Shown one piece after another: positions 5,560 to 11,561 of a DNA stretch of 11,561 nucleotides. Position numbers and translations under genes: made by a program. The stretch's first letter is position 1. Every line of letters starts with the position of its first letter. The DNA is from Methanomassiliicoccaceae archaeon (GTDB taxonomy: Archaea > Thermoplasmatota > Thermoplasmata > Methanomassiliicoccales > Methanomethylophilaceae), in NCBI GenBank assembly GCA_031254685.1, contig JAIRTZ010000128.1, forward strand, positions 1 through 11,561, given 5' to 3'. Below the pieces are notes generated by a model. It saw nothing but the letters and a program-made list of their open reading frames with translations, ran no database searches and had not been told where the DNA came from.

Positions 5560-5952
5560 ATGGCAGAAAGACCTCAGATTGTGCTGATCGTAGTCATAAT
5601 AGTGGCTATAGTCGGCCTGATCCAGATCTTGAACGGCCTGGGGTTGATGGATATCGGTCCGTTCAATCCGGTGGACAAACCTGCGGATATAGGCCAGGAC
5701 GTTTGGGACCTTGCCATGAAGATCGCGGGCTTTATACTCATATTCATCGGAGTGATCACGCTGATCATCGCGCTCCTTGTGTACAAAGGATCGAACTTCG
5801 CACGCAGAATATTGATAATCATACTCATACTCGGAGTGTTCGGCAGCCTGCTGAGCTTCCCGAGTGTCTGGGCGATCATCGATCTGGTGCTTTGCATCGT
5901 TCTGCTGTACATACTGTTCAGGCCTGACGTCAAACAATATTTCAAATCGTGA
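5560..5952 (+). CDS. Small four-helix membrane protein B, unknown function
   Basis: The 130-residue protein has helices at about 6-28, 52-75, 83-100 and 102-120 and the tail RPDVKQYFKS. Helices 1 and 2 are joined by a loop of about 23 residues (GPFNPVDKPADIGQDVWD) that holds most of the charge. Helices 2 and 3 are joined by YKGSNFARR, a positively charged turn that suggests it faces the cytoplasm. It is very close to gene C, sharing MAERP at the N-terminus, GLG.M.IGPF, GS.FAR, GSLLS and LLYILFRPDVKQYF. It has its own promoter and terminator. The family is the same as gene A; the function is unknown. Confidence 0.87.
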   Translation: MAERPQIVLIVVIIVAIVGLIQILNGLGLMDIGPFNPVDKPADIGQDVWDLAMKIAGFILIFIGVITLIIALLVYKGSNFARRILIIILILGVFGSLLSFPSVWAIIDLVLCIVLLYILFRPDVKQYFKS

Positions 5953-5955
5953 ACC

Positions 5956-5985
5956 GGCACGTCACCGTGCCCTTCTTTTTCTTCT
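5956..5985 (+). terminator. Terminator of membrane protein B
   Basis: The stem GGCACG/CGTGCC (5956-5961, 5966-5971) is followed by CTTCTTTTTCTTCT, immediately after the stop codon. Confidence 0.75.
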
Positions 5986-6033
5986 GACCGTATGCGGTTT
6001 AACCGGTGTGCCCATCCGTGTTCTGACTGAATA

Positions 6034-6039
6034 TTTATA
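6034..6039 (+). promoter_or_regulatory. TATA box of membrane protein C
   Basis: TTTATA is centred 24.5 bases before the ATG at 6061, the same spacing as for gene B. Confidence 0.65.
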
Positions 6040-6060
6040 CATAAACAGTGATTAAGAATC

Positions 6061-6456
6061 ATGGCAGAAAGACCTCCGATAGTGCTTTTTGTGGTCGTGG
6101 TCGTGGCTGTGGTCGGCTTCATCGAGATCATGAACGGCCTTGGGTGGATGGGCATCGGTCCGTTCGAACCGGGATTGAGCAAGCCCACTGACCTTGGGAA
6201 AGAATTTTGGGACCTTCTCATATTGGCCGGAGGCCTCATGCTGATAATCATAGGATTGATCTCCATCGTCATCGCGATCCTCGCGTACAGGGGATCGAGC
6301 TTTGCGCGCACGATCCTGATCATCGTGCTCCTGCTCGGGGTGGTCGGCAGCCTGCTGAGCCTTTGGAGCACCGTGGCGATCGTAGAACTGGTGCTTTGCC
6401 TCGTGCTGCTGTACATTCTGTTCAGACCCGACGTCAAACAATATTTCGGATCGTGA
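6061..6456 (+). CDS. Small four-helix membrane protein C, unknown function
   Basis: The 131-residue protein is the closest relative of gene B and the third of the tandem family. Predicted helices are at about 6-28, 53-76, 84-101 and 104-121, with the tail RPDVKQYFGS. It differs from B mainly in the helix 1-2 loop (one residue longer, EPGLSKPTDLGKEFWD) and in conservative Ile/Val/Leu exchanges inside the helices. This pattern suggests selection on the membrane fold and on the C-terminal tail. It converges with dnaJ, 26 bases apart, across a hairpin. No catalytic residues are apparent, and the function is unknown. Confidence 0.87.
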   Translation: MAERPPIVLFVVVVVAVVGFIEIMNGLGWMGIGPFEPGLSKPTDLGKEFWDLLILAGGLMLIIIGLISIVIAILAYRGSSFARTILIIVLLLGVVGSLLSLWSTVAIVELVLCLVLLYILFRPDVKQYFGS

Positions 6457-6458
6457 AT

Positions 6459-6488
6459 CGGCACCCGCTGTGCCGTTCCTTTTTATTT
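6459..6488 (+). terminator. Terminator of membrane protein C, reaching into the dnaJ 3' end
   Basis: The stem CGGCAC/GTGCCG (6459-6464, 6470-6475) is followed by TTCCTTTTTATTT. The T-rich tail overlaps the last codons of the convergent dnaJ. On the minus strand the hairpin lacks a T-run, so for dnaJ it would be a weak terminator. Confidence 0.65.
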
Positions 6489-7607
6489 CCCCTTGCCGAA
6501 GATGCCTTTCGATCTTTTCGTACCGGCGTTCCCGTCGAGTTTTCGAAGGCATTCCCTCTCCTCTTCCGACACTCTCGTGGGGACGTCTATCCTTACGCGG
6601 AGGAACATGTCGCCGCGCGAGTTCCCGCGGAACTTCGGCAGCCCCTTTCCCGGCAAACGAAGAACGGCGCCGACCTGCGTGCCCGGCGGTATCGTCACCT
6701 TCGCGGTCTCGCCGTCGATCGTGACCACATCCTCGGAGCCTCCGAGCACCAGTCTGGGATACGTTGTCACGATGTCGGCCCACAGGTTGATGCCCTCGCG
6801 CTCGTATCGTTTGTCATCCCTGACGCGTATCACCACGTAAAGGTCCCCGGGCGGGCCGCCGTTGAATCCGGCGTCGCCCTCTCCCTGGAGACGCAGCCGC
6901 ATTCCGTCCTCGGCACCCTTCGGTATCGATACGCTTACCGTGTTCGTTTTCGATACGCGTCCCGAGCCGCGGCATTTCGGGCAGCGTTCCTTGAATGTCT
7001 TTCCCGAACCGCCGCACTTGGGGCAGTCGGTGACCGACGCGATGCGCCCGAACGGGCTGTTGCGGACCATCTGCACTTGGCCGGAGCCTCCGCATTGTTC
7101 GCATACGTTCACTTTGCCGTCCCTGCCGCCGGTGGCGTTGCAGTCGTGGCAGTTGGACGTCTTGGGAACTTGGATCTCCTCGTCCCTTCCGTTGAGGACG
7201 TCGGTCATCGTTATCGTCACGTCGTAACGTAACGATTCGCCTTGCGCGGGCGCGTTCTTCGGCCTTCGCGAACCGCCGAAGAACATATCGAAGATACTGC
7301 CGCCGGATCCCCCGAATATATCGCGTATGTCGTCGAAGTGCGTGAAGTCGTCCCACGAGAAGCCTCCGCCGCGGAACTGCTGGTTCACGCCGGCGTGCCC
7401 GTGCTGGTCGTACAGCTTCCGCTTGCTCTCGTCCTGCAGTACCTCGTACGCCTCGGAGATCTCCTTGAACTTCTCCTCGGCGACCTCTTTCGGATCCTCG
7501 GACACGTCGGGATGATTTTCGCGGGCCAGCCTTCGGTAGGCCTTCTTGATATCGTCCTTCGTCGCGTCCTTGCTTACGCCCAGCACTTCGTAGTAGTCTC
7601 TCGGCAT
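6483..7607 (-). CDS. dnaJ: Chaperone protein DnaJ (Hsp40, type I)
   Basis: The co-chaperone stimulates DnaK ATP hydrolysis and delivers unfolded clients. From the ATG at 7607 it is 374 residues. The J domain (about 1-70) has the essential HPD at 32-34. A Gly/Phe-rich region (about 71-112) follows. The zinc domain has four CXXC pairs at 153/156, 169/172, 195/198 and 209/212; the first reads CHDCNATG, with Ala where CXXCXGXG has Gly, and the other three are canonical. Two client-binding beta domains complete the type I layout. The ATG shares a base with the dnaK stop (TGATG) and has no Shine-Dalgarno, so translation is probably coupled to dnaK. A GTG three bases earlier is the less likely alternative. 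It is the last gene of grpE-dnaK-dnaJ. Confidence 0.97.
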   Translation of the reverse strand: MPRDYYEVLGVSKDATKDDIKKAYRRLARENHPDVSEDPKEVAEEKFKEISEAYEVLQDESKRKLYDQHGHAGVNQQFRGGGFSWDDFTHFDDIRDIFGGSGGSIFDMFFGGSRRPKNAPAQGESLRYDVTITMTDVLNGRDEEIQVPKTSNCHDCNATGGRDGKVNVCEQCGGSGQVQMVRNSPFGRIASVTDCPKCGGSGKTFKERCPKCRGSGRVSKTNTVSVSIPKGAEDGMRLRLQGEGDAGFNGGPPGDLYVVIRVRDDKRYEREGINLWADIVTTYPRLVLGGSEDVVTIDGETAKVTIPPGTQVGAVLRLPGKGLPKFRGNSRGDMFLRVRIDVPTRVSEEERECLRKLDGNAGTKRSKGIFGKGK

Positions 7608-9460
7608 CACTCTTCGTCCACTATCTTGTAATCGGCGTCAACGAAATCGCTGTCGCCCTTCTTACCTTTTCCCTTCTCCGCCTTCGGTCCGCAGTCCGGT
7701 CCGCATCCGCCGCCCTGGTCTTGGTATATCTTCTTGGATATCGGCTCCATCGCCTTGAAGAGGGCGTCCATCCTCGATTTGATCTGGGCGCTGTCCTTTG
7801 ATTCCCTCGCGGCCTCGAGGTCCGATATCGCCGCCTCCACCTTGGCGCGCTCCTCGTTGTTGACCTTTCCGCCGAGTTCGTCAAGAGATCTGCGGACGGT
7901 GTATATCGCCGTCTCCGATTGGTTCAGGAGCTCGATGTTCTCGCGCTTCGCCTTATCGGCGTTCGCGAACTGCGACGCTTCCTTGACCATCTTGTCGATC
8001 TCGTCCTTATTCAGTTTGTTGGACGACATTATCGTTATCTTCTGCTCCTTCCCAGTGCCCTTGTCCTTCGCCGACACGTTGATTATGCCGTTCGCGTCTA
8101 TGTCGAACGTCACCTCTATCTGCGGTATCCCGCGGGGCGACGGCGGTATGCCGTCGAGATTGAATTTTCCCAGCGAGGTGTTGTCGTGGGCCATCTCCCT
8201 CTCTCCCTGAACAACATGTATCTCCACTGACGATTGGTTGTCGGCGGCGGTCGAGAAGACCTGCGACCTCTTCGTCGGTATCGTCGTGTTGCGGTCGATC
8301 AATTTCGTGGCGATGCCTCCGAGCGTCTCGATGCCGAGCGACAGCGGCGTCACATCCAGCAGCAGAACGTCCTTCACCTCGCCCGAGAGCACGGCACCCT
8401 GTACCGCCGCGCCCATCGACACGCATTCCATCGGGTCTATCCCGCGCTGTATCTTCGATCCCACGATGTCCTCGATGAAATTCTGCACGATCGGCATCCT
8501 CGTCGGGCCGCCGACCATTATGATCTTGTTGATCACGTCCTTCGTGACCTTCGCGTCCCTCATCGCCGTTTCCAGAGGGCCTCTGCACTTGTTGACCACA
8601 GGCGATACAAGCTCCTCGAGCTTCGCCCTCGTCAGCGTCTGTATCAGATGCTTGGGGCCTGCGGCGTCGGAACTTATGAACGGTAAGTTGATCTCGGTCT
8701 GCATCGTTGTCGACAGCTCGATCTTCGCTTTCTCGCACGCCTCGCGCACTCTCCAGAACGCCATGTTGTCGTTCTTAAGATCGATGCCCTCGCGCTTTTT
8801 GAACTCGTTGAGCACGTGCGCCGTCAGCAGTTCGTCCATGTCCGAACCGCCGAGCCTCGTGTCGCCGCTTGTGGACAATACTTCGAAAACGCCGTCGCTG
8901 AACTCCATGACCGTTACGTCAAGCGTCCCCCCTCCGAGGTCGAAAACAAGTATCTTCTGCTCGGCGCCGCTCTTGTCGAGCCCGTACGCCAATGCGGCCG
9001 CCGTCGGCTCGTTTATTATTCTCACGACCTCGAGGCCCGCTATCGCGCCGGCGTCCTTCGTCGCTTGTCTTTGATTATCGTTGAAGTACGCCGGAACGGT
9101 TATCACGGCTTTCGATATCGTTTCGCCCAGGTAGGACTCGGCGTCGCGTTTCACCTTCTGCAGTATGAACGCCGATATCTGCTGCGGCGTGTACTCTTTT
9201 CCGCCTGCCTTTACCGTCTCGTTCGTTCCCATCTTTCTCTTGATGTTCTTTATCGTGCCGTTCGGATTCGTGACCGCCTGCCTTCTCGCCGGTTCCCCTA
9301 CGAGTAGCTGACCGTCGCTCGTGAATGCCACGTATGACGGGAAAGCCTTCCCGCCGACGCTCGTCCCCTCTGCGCTGGGGATCATCGCCGGTCTGCCGCC
9401 TTCCATTATAGAGGCGGCGGAGTTGCTTGTCCCCAGATCTATTCCTATGATCCTTGACAT
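7607..9460 (-). CDS. dnaK: Chaperone protein DnaK (Hsp70)
   Basis: This ATP-driven chaperone is 617 residues long. The actin-like ATPase domain opens with IGIDLGTSNSA (5-15) and contains VITVPAYFND, INEPTAAALAYG and DLGGGTLDVT. The linker DVLLLDVTPLSLGIETLGG leads into the substrate-binding domain, followed by a helical lid. The segment between KRKMG and the QQIS motif is short, lacking the insertion of about 25 residues seen in E. coli DnaK; the same gap is known from Gram-positive and archaeal DnaK. The tail holds two cysteines (GGGCGPDCGP, C586 and C590) and a lysine-rich stretch before the usual acidic end VDADYKIVDEE. An AGGTGA Shine-Dalgarno inside grpE lies 6 bases before the ATG. It overlaps grpE by 16 bases and dnaJ by one. 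Confidence 0.98.
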   Translation of the reverse strand: MSRIIGIDLGTSNSAASIMEGGRPAMIPSAEGTSVGGKAFPSYVAFTSDGQLLVGEPARRQAVTNPNGTIKNIKRKMGTNETVKAGGKEYTPQQISAFILQKVKRDAESYLGETISKAVITVPAYFNDNQRQATKDAGAIAGLEVVRIINEPTAAALAYGLDKSGAEQKILVFDLGGGTLDVTVMEFSDGVFEVLSTSGDTRLGGSDMDELLTAHVLNEFKKREGIDLKNDNMAFWRVREACEKAKIELSTTMQTEINLPFISSDAAGPKHLIQTLTRAKLEELVSPVVNKCRGPLETAMRDAKVTKDVINKIIMVGGPTRMPIVQNFIEDIVGSKIQRGIDPMECVSMGAAVQGAVLSGEVKDVLLLDVTPLSLGIETLGGIATKLIDRNTTIPTKRSQVFSTAADNQSSVEIHVVQGEREMAHDNTSLGKFNLDGIPPSPRGIPQIEVTFDIDANGIINVSAKDKGTGKEQKITIMSSNKLNKDEIDKMVKEASQFANADKAKRENIELLNQSETAIYTVRRSLDELGGKVNNEERAKVEAAISDLEAARESKDSAQIKSRMDALFKAMEPISKKIYQDQGGGCGPDCGPKAEKGKGKKGDSDFVDADYKIVDEE

Positions 9461-9975
9461 TTCTGCTCACCTTCTTCTGTTTGTTTCCTCGTTACCTTTA
9501 CTTTCGCATATCTCAGCACCCGATCGCCGATGCGGTATCCTTTCATGAACACCTCGGTGATGCCCCCGTCCGTATCGCCGGGTTCGGTGCATAACGCTTC
9601 GTGTATGTTCGGGTCGAATCTCTCCGTCGGGATCTCCGACACGCCTTTTGATGCGAGCAAACGCATCAGGTTGTTCCGTATGCCGTTCACGCCTATCGCC
9701 AGATCGCTGTCCTTATCGGCGTGCGACAAGGCGCGCTCAAGGTCGTCGACGATCCCCAGCATTTCGGAGATTATGGATTCAGCCGCGTATTTTCTGTATT
9801 CCTCGTTCTCTCTCTGCACGCGCTTCCTGTAGTTGTCGAAGTCCGCCTGTATCCTTATCGCAAGTTCCAGGTTGTCCGCCGCTTTTTTATCCGCCGCGGC
9901 CAGCATATCGACGGCTTCGGCGGCCGCCGCTTCCTCGGCATTTCCGGCATCCGGCTTCACAGACCTACCAGTCAC
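9445..9975 (-). CDS. grpE: Nucleotide exchange factor GrpE
   Basis: GrpE releases ADP from DnaK. The 176-residue protein has a low-complexity Ala/Glu N-terminus, a long dimer-forming helix (about 30-70, with ADFDNYRKR at 44-52), a helical bundle with LGIVDDLERAL, and a beta domain. The beta domain carries the family signature RFDPNIHEAL (119-128) and GYRIGDRVLRYAKVKV (146-161). The start is GTG at 9975. A GGAGAG lies 7 bases upstream, yet the TATA box is only about 27 bases away, which suggests a nearly leaderless mRNA. The stop is TAG, the only one among the 12 stop codons seen here, and a second in-frame TAG follows one codon later. It is the first gene of the operon. Confidence 0.96.
   Translation of the reverse strand: MTGRSVKPDAGNAEEAAAAEAVDMLAAADKKAADNLELAIRIQADFDNYRKRVQRENEEYRKYAAESIISEMLGIVDDLERALSHADKDSDLAIGVNGIRNNLMRLLASKGVSEIPTERFDPNIHEALCTEPGDTDGGITEVFMKGYRIGDRVLRYAKVKVTRKQTEEGEQKCQGS
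9467..9472 (-). promoter_or_regulatory. Shine-Dalgarno of dnaK inside grpE
   Basis: AGGTGA lies 6 bases before the dnaK ATG, within the last codons of grpE. It is the best ribosome binding site in the window and fits an internal gene of an operon, where a leaderless start is impossible. Confidence 0.75.
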
Positions 9976-9997
9976 GCGTTCACTCTCCGTTAGTTGG

Positions 9998-10027
9998 AAT
10001 ATAAATTAAAGAGGGGGTGCGACCCCC
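9998..10027 (-). terminator. Terminator of the thermosome gene
   Basis: A perfect hairpin GGGGGT-CGC-ACCCCC (10027-10013 on the minus strand) lies 10 bases after the thermosome stop. It is followed by TCTTTAATTTATATT. On the plus strand it is followed by TTTT, so it could work in both directions. Confidence 0.75.
10000..10005 (-). promoter_or_regulatory. TATA box of the grpE-dnaK-dnaJ operon
   Basis: The minus strand reads TTTATA (within AATTTATATT), centred 27.5 bases before the grpE GTG. It lies in the T-rich tail of the thermosome terminator. Confidence 0.6.
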
Positions 10028-10037
10028 TTTTAGCTGT

Positions 10038-11561
10038 TTAATCTGCCTCGTCCATTATGTCGTGCGGGTTCTTCCCCTTGCCGGGGCCGCCCGACGGCAT
10101 CGGAGAGCCGCGCGCCGCGATAACGTCGTCGATCCTCAGGATCATGACGGCCGCGTCCGTCGCCGAGTTGATCGCCTGTTTGCCGATCCTGTACGGTTCG
10201 ATGACGTCGAGCTTCAGCATATCCTCGACCTTGCCCGAGAACGGGTTGAGACCGGCGTGCTTCTTGCCCGCCTTGTGCTGCTTCCTCATCTCTATCAGTA
10301 TGTCGATCGGATCGAGTCCGGCGTTCTCTGCGAGTGTCGTCGGGATTATCTCCATTGCGGACGCGAACGCGTCTATCGCGATCTGCTCCCTTCCTCCGAT
10401 GGATGCCGCGTACTCCCTGAGCCTCATCGCGAGTTCCACCGCCGTCGATCCGCCGCCCGTGACCATCATGCCGTCCTCGATCGCGACCTTCACAACGCTC
10501 CATGCGTCGATGAGCGATCTCTCGATCTCGTCGATCACGTGCTTCGTTCCGCCGCGTATGAGTATCGACACAGCTTTCGTATCCTTGAGGTCGGTGACGA
10601 ATGTCATCTCCTCTTCCTGCATCTTCTTCACTTCGATCAGACCGACCGTACCGAGGTCCGCCGGCTCCAATTCGTCGAACTTGTTGACTATGCTTGCTCC
10701 GGTGGACCTTGCGAGCTTGTCCATATCGTCCTTCTTGACACGCCTTGCCGCGTAAATGCCTTCCTTTGCGAGGAAGTGCTGCGCAAGATCGTCAATACCT
10801 TTCTGGCAGAACACGGCCTGTGCGCCCACGGATTTGATCTTCTGGACCATCCTTTTCAGCATGTTCTCCTCCTCTGCGAGGAAAGCGCCGAGCTGGCTCG
10901 GGTCCGTTATCTCGATCTTCGCGTCTATCTCCGTCTTCTTCACTTCGAACGGGGCGTCCATCAGCGCGATCTTCGCGTTCTTGATGAGCCTCGGCATTGA
11001 CGGGTGCACCGGTTCCTTATCGATGATCAATCCCTTCGTAAGGAACGTATCGTCCATTGAACCGCCGGTGACCTTCACGACCTGGATGTTCTTGAGGTCC
11101 GCCGTCAGTTTCCCGTCGTTGCCCTTCTCCACGATCGTCTTCACCGCGTTCACGACGAGGTCCCCGAAGAACTCCTTGGAGTTGCTGACCTGCTTGCTTA
11201 TCATCGCCGTCTCGGCGATCTTCTTCAAAAGTTTGTCATCCTTCATCGACACCTTCGTCGATACGTCGATGAGTATCTCCTGCGCCTTCAGGTTGGCCAT
11301 CCTGTAACCGGATGCGATGATCGTCGGGTGAACGCTCGAATCGACCATGTCGATCGCCTTCTTCAGAAGTTCGCCGGCGATGATGACCGATGTCGTTGTA
11401 CCGTCGCCCACTTCGGCGTCCTGTGTCTTTGCCACTTCGACGAGCATCTTTGCCGCCGGGTGCTGTACATCTATCTCTTTCAGTATCGTGACGCCGTCGT
11501 TCGTTATTATCACATCTCCCATCGAATCGACGAGCATCTTATCCATTCCCCTCGGACCGAG
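10038..11561 (-). CDS. Thermosome subunit (group II chaperonin), 5' end outside window
   Basis: This ATP-dependent folding chamber subunit is visible for 507 residues, starting at LGPRGMDKML; roughly the first 40 residues are cut off by the window edge. The nucleotide-binding motifs are present: NDGVTILKEIDVQHP, the catalytic GDGTTTSV, and TGGGSTAVEL in the second equatorial half. The apical domain, with the helical lid protrusion typical of group II chaperonins, lies in between, and NAGLDPIDILIEMR follows. The C-terminus ends in PSGGPGKGKNPHDIMDEAD, less rich in Gly-Met than many thermosome tails. Whether this is the alpha or beta type, or whether other copies exist, cannot be judged from one window. 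It is transcribed upstream of grpE but separated from it by a hairpin terminator. Confidence 0.97.
   Translation of the reverse strand, partial: LGPRGMDKMLVDSMGDVIITNDGVTILKEIDVQHPAAKMLVEVAKTQDAEVGDGTTTSVIIAGELLKKAIDMVDSSVHPTIIASGYRMANLKAQEILIDVSTKVSMKDDKLLKKIAETAMISKQVSNSKEFFGDLVVNAVKTIVEKGNDGKLTADLKNIQVVKVTGGSMDDTFLTKGLIIDKEPVHPSMPRLIKNAKIALMDAPFEVKKTEIDAKIEITDPSQLGAFLAEEENMLKRMVQKIKSVGAQAVFCQKGIDDLAQHFLAKEGIYAARRVKKDDMDKLARSTGASIVNKFDELEPADLGTVGLIEVKKMQEEEMTFVTDLKDTKAVSILIRGGTKHVIDEIERSLIDAWSVVKVAIEDGMMVTGGGSTAVELAMRLREYAASIGGREQIAIDAFASAMEIIPTTLAENAGLDPIDILIEMRKQHKAGKKHAGLNPFSGKVEDMLKLDVIEPYRIGKQAINSATDAAVMILRIDDVIAARGSPMPSGGPGKGKNPHDIMDEAD

Larger units (their letters stand above)
5524..5985 (+). 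repeat. Tandem duplicated cassette, copy 1 (promoter, gene B, terminator)
   Basis: This cassette and the one at 6025-6488 share the promoter, the start region, the coding body and the terminator position. The bases from the TATA box through the first five codons differ at only a few positions, including the common string GTGATTAAGAATCATGGCAG. Confidence 0.8.
6025..6488 (+). repeat. Tandem duplicated cassette, copy 2 (promoter, gene C, terminator)
   Basis: This is the second copy of the cassette at 5524-5985. The 3' parts are also alike: both read GACGTCAAACAATATTTC near the end of the gene, then a GGCAC...GTGCC hairpin and a T-rich tail. Confidence 0.8.

Noticed and set aside
8238..9074. Long plus-strand open frame (278 codons)
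   Set aside because: It is antisense to dnaK, with no domain signature of its own.
1..11561. CRISPR arrays, insertion sequences, rRNA or replication origin
   Set aside because: No regularly spaced repeats, transposase motifs, rRNA cores or origin-type repeat clusters were seen.

Overview
The window looks archaeal. It carries a group II chaperonin (thermosome) gene, a heterodisulfide-reductase HdrC/HdrB pair, TATA-type promoters (TTTATA-like boxes about 25 bases before many start codons, which implies leaderless mRNAs), and a class II tRNA-Ser gene with its own TATA box. It also carries a bacterial-type GrpE-DnaK-DnaJ set and a bacterial-type PurH. Together with a GC-rich third codon position, this suggests a mesophilic methanogen-type euryarchaeon. 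Methanomassiliicoccales/Thermoplasmata is my best guess. That is inference, because no rRNA or mcr gene is present.

Layout. 1-1040 (-): hdrC overlapping hdrB, with the hdrB 3' end beyond the window. 1118-1306 (+): a 62-residue zinc-ribbon protein, divergent from hdrC and overlapping the purH 3' end tail to tail. 1300-about 2847 (-): purH, whose start is probably a non-AUG codon. 2926-3579 (-): a two-helix membrane protein of unknown function. 3691-3777 (+): tRNA-Ser(CGA) with encoded CCA. 3848-4957 (+): a protein with a duplicated winged-helix-like module and a HEPN/DUF4145-like C-terminus. 5069-6456 (+): three small four-helix membrane proteins, each with its own TATA box and its own terminator hairpin; the last two are a duplicated promoter-gene-terminator cassette. 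6483-9975 (-): the operon grpE-dnaK-dnaJ with overlapping stop and start codons. 10038-11561 (-): the thermosome subunit, cut at its N-terminus by the window edge.

How the genes work together. Two protein-folding machines lie side by side: the archaeal chaperonin and the Hsp70 system. A terminator hairpin between them runs into the grpE TATA box. HdrC and HdrB would form the electron-transferring and disulfide-reducing part of a soluble heterodisulfide reductase. PurH performs the last two steps of IMP synthesis. No gene lacks a recognisable reading frame and I see no frameshifts, CRISPR array, insertion sequence or origin. All gaps between genes are shorter than about 115 bases. The most unusual parts are the duplicated-module protein beside the tRNA, the tandem membrane-protein cassettes and the purH start.
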